DNA of 64,000 bases from Martinezella rhizogenes (GTDB lineage Bacteria; Pseudomonadota; Alphaproteobacteria; Rhizobiales; Rhizobiaceae): contig NZ_JAPYZZ010000012.1 in the NCBI RefSeq assembly GCF_027460065.1, positions 62,001 through 126,000 of the forward strand. The letters are read 5' to 3'. Positions 28,432 to 38,971 of the stretch are shown piece by piece. Below the pieces are notes generated by a model, which was not told where the DNA came from, did not search any database, and saw only the letters and a program-made list of their open reading frames with translations. Each line of letters begins with the position of its first letter. The stretch's first letter is position 1. The translations under genes and the position numbers were made by a program.

Positions 28432-28566
28432 TTGTGCGATCCGTTTAATGTCCCCGGCCGGTGGCAGGGGCGTTATACTTCACGAAATCCGTGTTTCAGG
28501 AAGATAACATAAGCTGTTGCCGCAATGCGGCAACAGCATGTTCAAAATTGCGTTAATGCGTCTTCA

Positions 28567-30882
28567 TCACACCGAAGGATGCGAGGCCTGCACCACGGCG
28601 AAGGCCGCCATGTTGACCACGCCGCGCGAGGTGACGCTGGGCGACAGGATGTGGGCCGGCATCGCCGTGCCGAGCAGGATCGGGCCGACATGCAGGCCTT
28701 CCGTCAGGGTGCGGGTGACACCGAGCGTGATGTTGGCCGCATCGAGGTTCGGGAAGACCAGCAGGTTTGCTTCACCCGTCAGCACGCTGTTCGGCATGGC
28801 GCGCTTGCGCAGTGCTTCGGACAATGCCGAGCCGCCCTGCATTTCGCCGTCCACTTCCAGTTCCGGTGCCGCCGCCTGCACGATCTTCAGCGCGCGGCGC
28901 ATCTTGCGGGCGCTTTCGGAATCGCGCGAGCCGAAATTGGAGTGGCTGGCGAGTGCGATCTTCGGCGTGATGCCGAAGCGGCGGATTTCCCTGGCAGCCA
29001 GAATGGCCATTTCCGCCACTTCCTCTGAGGTCGGATCGTTGTTCACGAAAGTATCGGTAAGGAACAGCGCCCCCTGCTGGGTGATGAGCAGGCTGAGGCC
29101 CGCAAAGGATCGCACGTTCTCCTGCTTGCCGATGATCTGGTTCACGTCGCGCAGATGCCGGTCATAACGGCCTTCCAGACCGCAGATCAGCGCATCGGCT
29201 TCGCCGCGCTTGACCGAGAGCGCGCCGATGACGGTGGAGTTGGTGCGCACGATGGTACGCGCCGCTTCCGGGTTGATGCCGGCGCGGCCGACCAGCGCGA
29301 AATAATCATCGACATAGTCACGGTAACGCGGATCGTCTTCCGGATTGACCACCGCGAAATCCGCATGCGGGCGGATGCGCAGGCCGAAGCGCTTGAGGCG
29401 CGTTTCGATGATCTGCGGACGGCCGATGAGGATCGGGATGCCGGTGCCTTCTTCAAGCAGCACCTGGGCGGCGCGCAGCACGCGCTCGTCTTCGCCTTCG
29501 GCAAAGATGATGCGCTTCTTTTCGGCGGCTTTCGCGGCATTGAAGACCGGCTTCATGATGAAGCCCGAGCGCCAGACGAAACGGTTCAGCTGGTCGAGAT
29601 AGGCTTCGAAATCGGTGATCGGCCGGGTAGCGACGCCGCTTGCCGCCGCAGCGCGGGCAACGGCTGGCGCAATGCGCAGGATGAGGCGCGGATCGAACGG
29701 CGAGGGAATGAGATAGTTCGGGCCAAAGATCGGCGTTTCGCCGCTATAGGCTCTGGCGGCGACTTCGGAGACTTCCTCGCGGGCAAGCTCTGCGATGGCC
29801 TGCACGGCGGCCATCTTCATTTCCTCGTTGATGGTCGTTGCGCCGCAATCCAGCGCGCCGCGGAAGATATAGGGGAAGCAGAGCACGTTGTTGACCTGGT
29901 TCGGGAAATCCGAACGGCCGGTGCAGATCATCGCATCCGGGCGGGCGGCACGGGCCGCCTCCGGCATGATTTCCGGATTGGGGTTGGCAAGCGCCAGGAT
30001 CAACGGATTTTCCGCCATGCGCTCCAGAAGTTCCGGCTTCAGCACGCCGGCGGCGGAAAGGCCGAGGAAGACATCGGCGCCGTCGATGGAGTCCGCCAGC
30101 ACGCGCTTGTCGGTCTTCTGGGCGTAAACTTCCTTCCATTCGTCCATCAGCGTGTTACGGCCGTCATAAACCAGGCCTTCGATGTCGTGGACCCAGATGT
30201 TGTCCTTGTTTGCACCCATGGCGACCAGCAGGTTGAGGCAGGCGAGGGCTGCCGCACCGGCGCCTGACGCAACGATCTTGACGCTCGCGAGCGACTTTCC
30301 GGCCAGTTCCAGCGCGTTGGTGACGGCGGCGGCGACGATGATCGCAGTGCCATGCTGGTCATCGTGGAAGACGGGGATGTTCATCTTCTCGCGTAGCTGG
30401 CGTTCCACCTCGAAACATTCCGGCGCCTTGATGTCCTCAAGGTTGATGCCACCGAAGGTGGGCTCCAGTGCGGCGATGGTGGAGACCATGTCGTTGATGC
30501 CGGGTGCGTCGATCTCGATGTCGAAGACGTCGATGCCGGCGAATTTCTTGAAGAGGACGGCCTTGCCTTCCATGACGGGCTTGGAAGCGAGCGGGCCGAT
30601 ATTGCCGAGGCCAAGCACCGCCGTGCCGTTGGAAATGACGGCGACGAGATTGGCGCGGGCTGTATAATCAGCTGCCTTTTCCGGATTTTCATGGATGGCG
30701 AGGCAGGGAGCGGCCACGCCCGGCGAATAGGCAAGCGCCAGATCTCGCTGGTTGCCGAGCGGCTTGGTAGCCTGGATTTCCAGCTTGCCGGGGCGCGGAT
30801 AGCGGTGGAAAAAGAGCGCCTGTTCCTCGATGTCGGCCTTTGCCGTGTTGGCGGGCGTGTTGTTCTTATCGTGAGAGGTCAT
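28567..30882 (-). CDS. maeB: NADP-dependent malic enzyme with phosphotransacetylase-like C-terminal domain
   Basis: MaeB oxidatively decarboxylates malate to pyruvate. The 771-aa protein has the malic-enzyme domain (about 1-430) with [39 protein letters not shown] and the dinucleotide-binding [13 protein letters not shown]. The second half (about 440-771) resembles phosphate acetyltransferase ([34 protein letters not shown]) and is probably regulatory, binding acetyl-CoA. This two-part form is usual in rhizobia (Tme/Dme type). The start at 30882 (MTSHDKN) follows GGAAGA; an upstream extension is open but not protein-like. Confidence 0.95.
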   Translation of the reverse strand: MTSHDKNNTPANTAKADIEEQALFFHRYPRPGKLEIQATKPLGNQRDLALAYSPGVAAPCLAIHENPEKAADYTARANLVAVISNGTAVLGLGNIGPLASKPVMEGKAVLFKKFAGIDVFDIEIDAPGINDMVSTIAALEPTFGGINLEDIKAPECFEVERQLREKMNIPVFHDDQHGTAIIVAAAVTNALELAGKSLASVKIVASGAGAAALACLNLLVAMGANKDNIWVHDIEGLVYDGRNTLMDEWKEVYAQKTDKRVLADSIDGADVFLGLSAAGVLKPELLERMAENPLILALANPNPEIMPEAARAARPDAMICTGRSDFPNQVNNVLCFPYIFRGALDCGATTINEEMKMAAVQAIAELAREEVSEVAARAYSGETPIFGPNYLIPSPFDPRLILRIAPAVARAAAASGVATRPITDFEAYLDQLNRFVWRSGFIMKPVFNAAKAAEKKRIIFAEGEDERVLRAAQVLLEEGTGIPILIGRPQIIETRLKRFGLRIRPHADFAVVNPEDDPRYRDYVDDYFALVGRAGINPEAARTIVRTNSTVIGALSVKRGEADALICGLEGRYDRHLRDVNQIIGKQENVRSFAGLSLLITQQGALFLTDTFVNNDPTSEEVAEMAILAAREIRRFGITPKIALASHSNFGSRDSESARKMRRALKIVQAAAPELEVDGEMQGGSALSEALRKRAMPNSVLTGEANLLVFPNLDAANITLGVTRTLTEGLHVGPILLGTAMPAHILSPSVTSRGVVNMAAFAVVQASHPSV

Positions 30883-31110
30883 TCTTCCACCGTCATATCT
30901 GGTTTCATTCCGGCCCCCTGAATACAACAAACTTCCCCGTGGTACAGCCGTTATTTGACCGTACCTTATGCAAATGCGGGCATGGCTTATTCGCGTTTTC
31001 GTGAAGCCATCCGTCATATTCCATACAAAAACCCGCCGCTGTCATGTTGCTGAAACACGAGTCTGGTTCTGAGAGGTAAGAAAGCCGCAGGGACGCAACC
31101 GAACAGGGGG

Positions 31111-31950
31111 ATGAAATCCGTGGCCGGTCAAATCGAAACCAGACAGTTCAGAACGCTTTTCATTTCGGATGTTCATCTTGGCTCCAAGGCGGCCAAGACG
31201 GATTTCCTGCTCGACTTCCTGAAATACCACGAAGCCGAAACGATCATCATGGTCGGCGACATCGTCGACGGCTGGCGCTTGCGCCGCAGCTGGTACTGGC
31301 CGCAGGGCTGCAACGACGTGGTGCAGAAGCTGCTGCGCAAGGCCCGCAAGGGCACGCGCATCGTTTACATTCCCGGCAACCACGATGAATTCCTGCGGGA
31401 GTTTCCCGGCATGCATTTCGGCGGCATAGAAGTGGCCGAGCGCATGATCCACGAGGCGGCCGACGGCAAGAAATATCTGGTCATCCATGGCGACGAGTTC
31501 GACGTGGTGGTGCGCAATGCCCGGCTGCTCGCCTATCTCGGCGACTGGGCCTATGACGCGGCGATCGCCATCAACATCGCCATCGCCGCCGTGCGCCGCC
31601 GCATCGGCCTGCCTTACTGGTCTTTCTCGGCCTGGGCCAAGCTGCAGGTCAAGCACGCCGTCAACTTCATCGGCGAATTCCAGCGCGTGGTGGCGGATGA
31701 AGCGCGACGCAACAATGTCGACGGCGTGATATGTGGTCACATTCACCATGCTGTCATGGAAGACATGGATGGCATCCGCTACATCAACACCGGCGACTGG
31801 GTGGAAAGCTGCACGGCGATTGCCGAAAATGCCGATGGCAGCTTCGAGCTGATCACCTGGATGCAGACCAGTGACGCCACCGCCGGTCAGGCATCGGACG
31901 AGATGGAGCCGGTGGATATTCCGGGGCTGATCGGGAAGCACGCGGCCTGA
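31111..31950 (+). CDS. LpxH-like UDP-2,3-diacylglucosamine diphosphatase / metallophosphoesterase
   Basis: A 279-aa calcineurin-like metallophosphatase with SDVHLGS, VGDIVDGW, PGNHDE, VIHGDEFD and CGHIHHA in the right order for dinuclear metal binding. The LpxH-type spacing suggests hydrolysis of UDP-diacylglucosamine in lipid A synthesis. Alphaproteobacteria usually use the unrelated LpxI for that step, so this protein may be a paralogue with another phospholipid or nucleotide substrate. GGGGG lies before the ATG. It is followed by a RIME-like element. Confidence 0.85.
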   Translation: MKSVAGQIETRQFRTLFISDVHLGSKAAKTDFLLDFLKYHEAETIIMVGDIVDGWRLRRSWYWPQGCNDVVQKLLRKARKGTRIVYIPGNHDEFLREFPGMHFGGIEVAERMIHEAADGKKYLVIHGDEFDVVVRNARLLAYLGDWAYDAAIAINIAIAAVRRRIGLPYWSFSAWAKLQVKHAVNFIGEFQRVVADEARRNNVDGVICGHIHHAVMEDMDGIRYINTGDWVESCTAIAENADGSFELITWMQTSDATAGQASDEMEPVDIPGLIGKHAA

Positions 31951-31988
31951 GTTGGGGCCTGTAGGGCTTAAGGGTCCTTAGCCCTCGC

Positions 31989-32110
31989 TTCTTCTCCCCG
32001 CCGGGGAGAAGGTCGCGGCAGCGGGATGAGGGGGCGAGGGCAGAGGGATACGGCAACGGTGCCCCCTCATCCGACCCTTCGGGCCACCTTCTCCCCGGCG
32101 GGGAGAAGAA
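31989..32110. repeat. RIME-like palindromic element, copy 4 (forward)
   Basis: A 122-bp element: GCGGCAGCGGGATGAG arm on the left, CCGACCCTTCGGGCC arm on the right. It separates the convergent LpxH-like and epimerase genes. Confidence 0.9.
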
Positions 32111-32153
32111 ACAAGTGGCGACGTCGCGCTTCACCTTGTTTTCCCTCAGGGTC

Positions 32154-33137
32154 TCAACCCCACAATTCCGGACGCGCCGGATAAACCAGCGAACCCTCAT
32201 AAACCAACCCCGGATCACGATCCCCAGCCAATAACAACGGCCCGTCGAGATCGGCAAAGGCCGTGCCCTGCGCTGCCAGCACGGCAGGCGCCATGCCGAG
32301 CGAGGTGCCGAGCATGCAGCCGACCATGATGGTGAAGCCGAGCCGTTCTGCCTCTGCCTTCATGACGAGCGCTTCCGTCAGGCCGCCGGTCTTGTCGAGC
32401 TTGATGTTGATTGCATCGTAACGGTCTCGCAGACCCTCGAGGTCCTTCGTCGAATGCACACTTTCATCGGCACAAATCAGCACCGGATGATCGATGCGGG
32501 AGAGGATGGCGTCCTTGCCGGCGGGCAGGGGCTGTTCGATCAGCGATATCTTCAGCTCGGCCGCAAGCTTCAGATAATATTCGATATTGTCGTCGTTCCA
32601 GCCTTCATTCGCATCGATGATGATACGTGCCTCGGGGGCTGCGGCGCGCACGGCCCGCAGGCGCGCTTCGTCGTCAGTGGTGCCGGTCTTGATTTTCAGA
32701 AGCGGACGGCCGGCATTTTCCGCAGTCTTTGCGGCCATGGTGTCGGGGTCGGCAAGTGAAATCGTATAGGCGGTGACGAGCGGTTGTGCCGCCTGTCCGA
32801 GAACCTGCTCGGCGGCACTCTTGCCGCTGATCTTCGCTTCGAGGTCCCACAGCGCGCAATCGACCGCATTGCGGGCGGCGCCCGGTTTCATCGCCTGCTG
32901 CAACTCCTGCCGTGTCAGGCCGGCGGCGATCCGCTCGGCCATCGCTTCGATGTCGGCGATGACGCCTTCGATGCTTTCGCCATAACGTGGATAGGGCACA
33001 CATTCACCTCGGCCGGTGAAGGAACCATCGCGGATGATGCACGTTACGACATCCGCATGCGTGCGGGTGCCGCGTGAAATGGTGAAGCTGCCGGCAACGG
33101 GGAAACGTTCTGTTGTGGCTTGAAGGTAACGGGGCAT
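32154..33137 (-). CDS. Enolase-superfamily dipeptide epimerase / N-acetyl-D-glutamate racemase (DgcA-like)
   Basis: A 327-aa muconate-lactonizing-type enolase-superfamily enzyme. The catalytic lysine pair lies in LKIKTG and NIKLDKTGG. The metal ligands are in IIDANEGW, IEQPLP and ICADES. The length and motifs fit L-Ala-D/L-Glu epimerases and DgcA of alphaproteobacteria. DgcA is usually next to dgcN (DUF1611), which is not seen here, so a murein-dipeptide epimerase role is as likely. It is divergent from the MlaE-like gene. Confidence 0.85.
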   Translation of the reverse strand: MPRYLQATTERFPVAGSFTISRGTRTHADVVTCIIRDGSFTGRGECVPYPRYGESIEGVIADIEAMAERIAAGLTRQELQQAMKPGAARNAVDCALWDLEAKISGKSAAEQVLGQAAQPLVTAYTISLADPDTMAAKTAENAGRPLLKIKTGTTDDEARLRAVRAAAPEARIIIDANEGWNDDNIEYYLKLAAELKISLIEQPLPAGKDAILSRIDHPVLICADESVHSTKDLEGLRDRYDAINIKLDKTGGLTEALVMKAEAERLGFTIMVGCMLGTSLGMAPAVLAAQGTAFADLDGPLLLAGDRDPGLVYEGSLVYPARPELWG

Positions 33138-33280
33138 GTTTTTTCACTTCCGATTGGGCGGCAAAAGACACATGACGCCAAATTTATCACGAATTGTCGG
33201 CCGTCACTGTGGCTTGCCGAAGGCCAAACCGTTATGAAACCATTAAGAATCTCGTGACGGCTGCACTCGCTCGGAGCATT

Positions 33281-34441
33281 ATGCAAGAACAGGACACACG
33301 GCAACAGGCGAACCCGGCCGCAATCACCGAAGACGATGCCGTCTCCGGCGGCGGCTCGCGTTATGTCTTGAGCGGCTCCTGGCGCAACAGCAATCTCTCC
33401 GGGATTTTCGAAAGCCTCGACAGGATTGAAAAAAGCAAACCTGCCAGTCCTGTGAATATCGATCTCTCCGCCGTGGAGGCGATCGACACGACCGGCGCAT
33501 GGATCATCCAGCGCCTGCGCAAGGACCTTGAGGCGAATGGCGCAACCGTCACGCTCACCGGCAATGACCGGATCGAAGACGTGATCGGCCAATTGCCCGA
33601 CAAGGCTGAAATGGAGGTCGAACCCGTTGCCCGCGAAGGGCTGGTGGAGCGCATTTTTGCGCCCATCGGTCAGGCCGTGGTTCAGAACGGCGCGGATTTC
33701 CTGGCGGGCATGTATATTCTCGGCTCGGCCGTGCGCGGCGCGCAGATGAAGCTCGGGCGCGGGCGCGGTGTATCGCCGGCGGCGATCGTCAACCAGATCG
33801 ATCATATGGGCGTGCGCGCCGTACCGATCATCATGCTGATGTCGTTCCTGATCGGCGCGATCATCGCCCAGCAGGGCGCGTTCCAGCTGCGTTATTTCGG
33901 CGCCGAGGTCTTCGTTGTCGATCTCGTCGGCATTCTGCAATTGCGTGAAATCGGCGTTCTCTTGACCGCGATCATGATCGCCGGCCGGTCCGGCAGCGCG
34001 ATCACGGCGGAAATCGGCTCGATGAAGATGCGCGAGGAAATCGACGCGCTGAAGGTGATCGGGCTTAATCCGGTTGGCGTGCTCGTCTTCCCGCGGTTGG
34101 TGGCGTTGACGATTGCGTTGCCGCTTTTGACCATCCTTGCCAATTTCGCTGCACTTTTCGGTGCCGCCATCGTGGCGCTGGCCTATTCCGGCATCACCTT
34201 CGAGGTGTTCCTGTCGCGCCTGCATGGCGCGGTCGAGGAATCGACGATCGCCGCCGGCATGATCAAGGCGCCGTTCATGGCACTGATCATCGGCATCGTT
34301 GCGGCGGTCGAGGGCATGAAGGTGGGTGGTTCGGCGGAATCTCTCGGCAAACACGTCACCTCGTCGGTGGTCAAATCGATCTTCGTCGTCATTCTGGTGG
34401 ATGGTCTTTTCGCCATCTTCTACGCAGCCATCGATTTTTAG
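33281..34441 (+). CDS. MlaE-family ABC permease with N-terminal STAS domain
   Basis: A 386-aa inner-membrane permease. Residues about 25-110 form a STAS-like domain (NIDLSAVEAIDTTGAWIIQRL). The MlaE fold follows, with ALVAVPIIMLMSF-type membrane segments, LREIGVLLTAIMIAGRSGSA and EEIDALKVIGLNPV, which is the family signature. MlaE acts with MlaF (ATPase) and an MCE protein to move phospholipids between membranes. E. coli has STAS as a separate MlaB; here it is fused. The ATG at 33281 is chosen. Gene 1 of a four-gene operon. Confidence 0.92.
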   Translation: MQEQDTRQQANPAAITEDDAVSGGGSRYVLSGSWRNSNLSGIFESLDRIEKSKPASPVNIDLSAVEAIDTTGAWIIQRLRKDLEANGATVTLTGNDRIEDVIGQLPDKAEMEVEPVAREGLVERIFAPIGQAVVQNGADFLAGMYILGSAVRGAQMKLGRGRGVSPAAIVNQIDHMGVRAVPIIMLMSFLIGAIIAQQGAFQLRYFGAEVFVVDLVGILQLREIGVLLTAIMIAGRSGSAITAEIGSMKMREEIDALKVIGLNPVGVLVFPRLVALTIALPLLTILANFAALFGAAIVALAYSGITFEVFLSRLHGAVEESTIAAGMIKAPFMALIIGIVAAVEGMKVGGSAESLGKHVTSSVVKSIFVVILVDGLFAIFYAAIDF

Positions 34442-34451
34442 GGAGGGCGCG

Positions 34452-35288
34452 TTGGAAACACTGGACCAGAAGCCGCAAGAGACGAAAACCACAAAGGATG
34501 GCCGCGAGGCGGTGCTTTCCGTCGAGGGCGTGACTGTCGGCTTCAATGGCCGCAACGTGCTCGAAAATCTCGATCTCGATGTCTATCGCGGTGAAATCCT
34601 CGGCTTCATCGGTCCGTCCGGCGCGGGTAAATCGGTCCTGATGCGTGCGATTTTGCGGCTGCTGCCAAGGCAGGCGGGCGCGATCCGCATTCTCGGCACC
34701 GATTACGACAAGGCAAGCGAAGACGACCGCATGATGCTCGACCAGCGGCTTGGCGTGCTGTTCCAGCAGGGGGCGCTGTTTTCCGGCCTGACGGTGAAGG
34801 AAAACATCCAGTTGCCGATGCGGGAATATCTCGATCTGCCGAAAAAGCTGATGGACGAGCTTGCTTATCTCAAGATCGAGATGGTGGGCCTGAAGCCCGA
34901 TGCCGGCGACAAGTACCCGTCCGAGCTTTCCGGCGGCATGATCAAGCGTGCGGCCCTTGCCCGGGCCCTGTCGCTCGATCCCGACCTCGTCTTCCTCGAT
35001 GAGCCGACATCCGGCCTCGATCCCATCGGGGCGGCGGAATTTGATATGCTGATCGCGCGCTTGCGCGATTCGCTCGGCCTGACCGTTTATATGGTGACGC
35101 ACGACCTCGACAGCCTGTTCTCCGTCTGCGACCGCATAGCGGTCCTCGGCGACAAGCGGGTTTTGGTGGAAGGGACGTTGCAGGATATGTTCGCCTGCGA
35201 CGACCCGTGGGTGCAGTCCTATTTCCGCGGCAAACGGGCGCGCTCTGTCGTTCTTCCGGACGGCAAACATGAAAATCCGGTGGAGTAA
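34452..35288 (+). CDS. MlaF-family ABC transporter ATPase
   Basis: A 278-aa ATPase with Walker A GPSGAGKS, Q-loop LFQQGALF, signature LSGGMIKRAALARAL and Walker B LVFLDEPTSGLDP. The MlaF-type GMIKR signature links it to the preceding permease. It energises lipid transport. The start is a TTG at 34452, placed 5 bases after GGGAGG, which itself overlaps the permease stop; this differs from an out-of-place ATG within the permease gene. The next gene begins 8 bases on. Confidence 0.93.
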   Translation: METLDQKPQETKTTKDGREAVLSVEGVTVGFNGRNVLENLDLDVYRGEILGFIGPSGAGKSVLMRAILRLLPRQAGAIRILGTDYDKASEDDRMMLDQRLGVLFQQGALFSGLTVKENIQLPMREYLDLPKKLMDELAYLKIEMVGLKPDAGDKYPSELSGGMIKRAALARALSLDPDLVFLDEPTSGLDPIGAAEFDMLIARLRDSLGLTVYMVTHDLDSLFSVCDRIAVLGDKRVLVEGTLQDMFACDDPWVQSYFRGKRARSVVLPDGKHENPVE

Positions 35289-35296
35289 CGAGAAGC

Positions 35297-36667
35297 ATGG
35301 AAACCAAGGCGAACTACACCATAGTCGGAATTTTCACGCTGATCGTGATCGCGGCCGCATTCGGCTTCGTTTACTGGATGGCGGAATTCGGCCGTGGTGG
35401 CCCGACGGCGCAGCTCGTGGTGCGTATTCCCGGCTCCGCCAACGGTCTTTCCGTCGGCTCGCCGGTGCGCTTTAACGGTATTCCGGTCGGTACTGTGCGC
35501 GGGCTTGCGATTGACCGCGACGATCCGGCCTATTCCATCGCCTTTACCGAAGTGCAGGCCGATGCGCCGGTTTTCCCTTCCACACGCGCCGTGCTTGAAA
35601 TTCAGGGCCTGACGGGTGCTGCCTATATCGAGCTTTCCGGCGGCAACAAGGATGGCGAGCGAATCTTACAGAAATCCGTCGAAAGCGGCGTTCCCGCCGA
35701 GCTGACGGCCGATCTTTCCAGCGTCACCAACCTGCTTGCCACCGCCGATAAAATCCTGAAGCGTGCCGATGGCGCGATCGGCGAATTGCAGGGTTTCGTA
35801 CAGGATGCCCGTGGCCCGCTGACGCAAACGGTGCGCAATGCCGAAAAGTTTTCCGATGCGCTGGCCGCCAATTCCGACGGCATCAAGAATTTCATCGCCA
35901 GCCTCAGCTCGCTTTCCACCACCGTACAGTCGGTGTCGGTGCGTCTCGACGGCACGCTGACCGCCATTGAGGACCTCGTAAAGGCGGTGGATGCCGGCAA
36001 GATCGATTCCATCCTGTCCAACGTCGACAAGGTGACGAAGGATGTGGCCTCTGCTTCCAGCGACATCCAGGGCATCATGGAAACGGTGCAGAGCACGGCG
36101 CGCAATTTCGAGGCGGCAAGCACGGAAGTGCAGACGGTCGTGAAGCGCGCGGATGAGCTTCTGGCCTCCGTCGATCCCGCCAAGGTCAGCACCGTGGTGG
36201 GCGATGTTTCCGCGGCCACCGCCGATGCGCGTGATGCCGTGGCGAACTTCAAGCGGATCGCCGATGACGTGGGCGCGCGTCGCGCCGATATCGACCAGGC
36301 GGTTTCCGATTTCACCGACATGGGTCGCAAGCTGAACCTCGCCTCCAGCCGTGTCGATGGCATTCTTGCCAAGGTGGACGGCATGCTGGGCACTGACGAT
36401 GCCAATTCGCTGTTTGCCAAGGCGCGCGAGACGCTTACCTCGTTCAAGGCGGTGGCGGACAATCTCAATGCCCGCATCGGGCCGATTGCCGACAATCTGA
36501 CCCGCTTCTCCAGCTCGGGCCTGAAGGATTTCCAGGCGCTGATCGGCAGCACGCGACAGACGGTCGACAATCTCAACAATGCCATCACCAATATCGACCG
36601 CGATCCGCAGCGGTTGATCTTCGGCGGCGAAACCGTGAAACAATATGATGGCAGAACAAGGCGCTAA
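35297..36667 (+). CDS. MCE-domain (MlaD-family) substrate-binding protein
   Basis: A 456-aa protein with one N-terminal membrane anchor (TIVGIFTLIVIAAAFGFVYW). The MCE domain follows at about 38-120 (NGLSVGSPVRFNGIPVGTV, VLEIQGLTGAAYIEL). The long C-terminal half is helical, with repeated short Asp/Val/Ala heptad-like segments, probably a coiled rod across the periplasm. E. coli MlaD (183 aa) lacks that rod; the form here is like Mycobacterium or plant-type MCE proteins in length. It works with the permease and ATPase genes before it. Confidence 0.92.
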   Translation: METKANYTIVGIFTLIVIAAAFGFVYWMAEFGRGGPTAQLVVRIPGSANGLSVGSPVRFNGIPVGTVRGLAIDRDDPAYSIAFTEVQADAPVFPSTRAVLEIQGLTGAAYIELSGGNKDGERILQKSVESGVPAELTADLSSVTNLLATADKILKRADGAIGELQGFVQDARGPLTQTVRNAEKFSDALAANSDGIKNFIASLSSLSTTVQSVSVRLDGTLTAIEDLVKAVDAGKIDSILSNVDKVTKDVASASSDIQGIMETVQSTARNFEAASTEVQTVVKRADELLASVDPAKVSTVVGDVSAATADARDAVANFKRIADDVGARRADIDQAVSDFTDMGRKLNLASSRVDGILAKVDGMLGTDDANSLFAKARETLTSFKAVADNLNARIGPIADNLTRFSSSGLKDFQALIGSTRQTVDNLNNAITNIDRDPQRLIFGGETVKQYDGRTRR

Positions 36668-36682
36668 GAGGGGTATGGGCCA

Positions 36683-37288
36683 ATGAGACTATCGATAAAC
36701 GGCCAAAAATGTCGCGCCCTCGTTCTGGCTCCGCTGCTTGCCGCGTTGATGGCAGGCTGCGCGGGTGCGCCGAATAACGACACCTTCGATCTGTCCGTTT
36801 CTTCGGCGGCCGTTACCCAGGGGCCCTCGCTGAAAAGCCGGCAATTGCTGATCGCCGACCCGACGGCGCTGAAGGCACTGGACAGCGAAAACATCGTGGT
36901 GCGGCTTTCCGGCTCGGAAGTGCAATATCTCGGCAATTCGCAATGGAGCGACCGTCTGCCGCGTATGGTGCAATCCAAGCTCGTGGAAGCCTTCGAGGAT
37001 ACCGGCAAGCTCGGCGGCGTCGGGCGTCCGGGGCAGGGGCTGGCGATCGACTATCAGGTCGTGAGCGATATCCGCGCCTTCGAGATCGATACGGCAAGAA
37101 ATGTCGCCAATATCGAGATATCGGTGAAGCTGCTGAACGACCGCAACGGCACGGTGAAGGCGCAGGAAGTGTTCCGCGCCAGCGCCCGTGTCAGCGGTTC
37201 CGGCAACGCCAATTTCGTGAAGGCACTGGACCAGGCCTTCGCCGCTGCCACGCGGGAAATTGTGGCCTGGACGCTGAAATCGCTCTAG
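36683..37288 (+). CDS. ABC-type transport auxiliary lipoprotein (PqiC/MCE-partner type)
   Basis: A 201-aa lipoprotein with a signal ending in lipobox LMAGC (Cys at about 29). The mature part has SRQLLIADPTALKALDSENIVV, LGNSQWSDRLPRMVQSKLVEAFED and YQVVSDIRAFEID, typical of ABC-type transport auxiliary components that partner MCE proteins. It is probably anchored in the outer membrane, facing the rod of the preceding MCE protein. It begins 15 bases after it and ends the operon 33281-37288. Confidence 0.88.
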   Translation: MRLSINGQKCRALVLAPLLAALMAGCAGAPNNDTFDLSVSSAAVTQGPSLKSRQLLIADPTALKALDSENIVVRLSGSEVQYLGNSQWSDRLPRMVQSKLVEAFEDTGKLGGVGRPGQGLAIDYQVVSDIRAFEIDTARNVANIEISVKLLNDRNGTVKAQEVFRASARVSGSGNANFVKALDQAFAAATREIVAWTLKSL

Positions 37289-37389
37289 GCGTTTCAGCGA
37301 TTATTGCCGTCAGAAGAAATCGCTTTATGTTTGCGTAAGACCGGTTGCTGATCGGTCCATATGCAATATTGCCGATCGGTGAGTTCGTG

Positions 37390-38355
37390 ATGCGATTTCT
37401 GTTACTGCTTTGCCTTATGCTTTCCACCCTGTCCGGAACGGGTGCCGCGATGGCGGCCGGTCTCCGGCTGATCGACATTCCGGCCGCGAATGGCAAAGCT
37501 GCCATGAGGGCCGCGATGTGGTCGCCCTGTGCGGCCGCGCCGACGGAGGTCAAGATCGGCCCCTTCCTTTTGTCCGTCGTACGGGATTGCCCGATTCCTG
37601 AGGGAAAATATCCGCTCGTTGTCATCTCCCATGGCTTTGGCGGCACCTATTTCAGCCATCGGGATACGGCGGCGGCACTGGCGGATGCCGGCTTCATTGT
37701 CGCGGCGCTCAATCACCCCGGAGACAATGCGCTTGAAATGAAGAAGGCGGGTGAACTTTCCGCGCTGACGGGCCGGCCGGCGGATGTTGCCCGCTTGCTG
37801 GATTATCTGCTTGAAGGTTTTAGCGAAGCCGGTTCCATCGATGCCGGTCAGATTGGCGTTTTCGGATTTTCGCGTGGCGGTTACACCGCGCTGGTGCTAG
37901 CTGGCGGCATTCCCGATTTTGCCAATGCCGGGCTGCCCTGTCCCGACCCGCAGGCGCCGATTTGCGCACAGATGCGGCAGAAGACGACATTACCTCAGCA
38001 TGGCGGTCAGGATAGCCGTGTGAAAGCTGTGGTGGCTGCTGACCCGTTGAATGCCTTTCCGGGCCCGGGCGACCTGAAGGCCATCACGATTCCCGTGCAG
38101 CTCTGGAGTTCCGAGCATGGTGGCGATGGTGTCGCGCCGCAGGATATTGTGAGGCTGCGCGACGATCTGCCGGTTAAACCGGATTATCGGTTGGTAGAGG
38201 GGGCGGGGCATTTTTCCTTCATCGCGCCTTGCCCGGCGGAGATGGCAAAAGCCGCGCCCCAGATTTGCGGCGACGCGGCGGGCTTCGACCGGGCGGAGTT
38301 CCATCGCGGATTCAACGCCGATGTCGTGAGCTTCTTCAAGGCGTCGCTGCGCTGA
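37390..38355 (+). CDS. Secreted alpha/beta hydrolase (dienelactone-hydrolase/PAF-acetylhydrolase-like)
   Basis: A 321-aa protein with a signal peptide (FLLLLCLMLSTLSGTGAAMA). The oxyanion region VVISHGFGGTYFSH, the nucleophile elbow GFSRGGYTA (Ser), Asp in VVAADPLNAFPG and His in EGAGHFSF form the catalytic set. The pattern with CPDPQAP and a C-terminal FFKASLR fits predicted dienelactone hydrolases of rhizobia. The substrate is unknown. The ATG at 37390 directly follows a GTG that could also serve. Confidence 0.82.
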   Translation: MRFLLLLCLMLSTLSGTGAAMAAGLRLIDIPAANGKAAMRAAMWSPCAAAPTEVKIGPFLLSVVRDCPIPEGKYPLVVISHGFGGTYFSHRDTAAALADAGFIVAALNHPGDNALEMKKAGELSALTGRPADVARLLDYLLEGFSEAGSIDAGQIGVFGFSRGGYTALVLAGGIPDFANAGLPCPDPQAPICAQMRQKTTLPQHGGQDSRVKAVVAADPLNAFPGPGDLKAITIPVQLWSSEHGGDGVAPQDIVRLRDDLPVKPDYRLVEGAGHFSFIAPCPAEMAKAAPQICGDAAGFDRAEFHRGFNADVVSFFKASLR

Positions 38356-38385
38356 ATTGCCCGTGTCGGCGGTGGCTGCCGTCGA

Positions 38386-38823
38386 TCAGGCGGCGTCCTG
38401 CTGGGACTTCCATTCCGGCAGCGGGAAAACCCGGTCGTAGCTCCAGTTGAAGACAAAAGCATAAACCACGTAAAACAGCGCAAAGGAGATATCCATCACC
38501 AGCGCGTGGGCAAGGCTGATATTCAGATACCAGGCGATGAACGGCATCAGCACGATCAGCAGGCCGAGTTCGAACAGTACGGCGTGGGCGACCCTAATGG
38601 CAGGCGTCTTCAGCGTCGTGCCCTTCAGCCGTTGCATGGCATGGTCGAAGCCGAGATTGTAGACATAGTTCCACACCGTGGCGAGCGTGGCGCTGACCAG
38701 GCCGACGATGCCGATATCTTCCATGGGCATGCCAAAGAGCAGTGCGCCTAAGGGAATGACGAGCAGAAGGCCGATGATTTCAAAGCTGAGCGCGTGGCGG
38801 ATACGATCTTGCAGGGAGCGCAT
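38386..38823 (-). CDS. PACE-family multidrug efflux transporter
   Basis: A 145-aa membrane protein with four helices in two similar halves. The N-terminal RIRHALSFEIIGLLLVIPLG and the second-half RVAHAVLFELGLLIVLMPFIAW show the repeated R-x-x-HAxxFE motif of the proteobacterial antimicrobial compound efflux (BTP) family. WNYVYNLGFDHA and FNWSYDRVFPLPEW follow each half. Such proteins export biocides such as chlorhexidine, and some move polyamines. It is monocistronic, leftward. Confidence 0.88.
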   Translation of the reverse strand: MRSLQDRIRHALSFEIIGLLLVIPLGALLFGMPMEDIGIVGLVSATLATVWNYVYNLGFDHAMQRLKGTTLKTPAIRVAHAVLFELGLLIVLMPFIAWYLNISLAHALVMDISFALFYVVYAFVFNWSYDRVFPLPEWKSQQDAA

Positions 38824-38971
38824 TTCATTCTCCGGTATGTGACCGGGCCGTCCCGCATGCTGTCGCCGATATGGCCGAGGTCGTCCTCGCGCTTGACCAT
38901 ATAGAGCTTTCGGGTGGATTTTTCAAGCGCTGCGCATTTGCGCATCGATATGTCCGGGAGCGTTCCGCTTG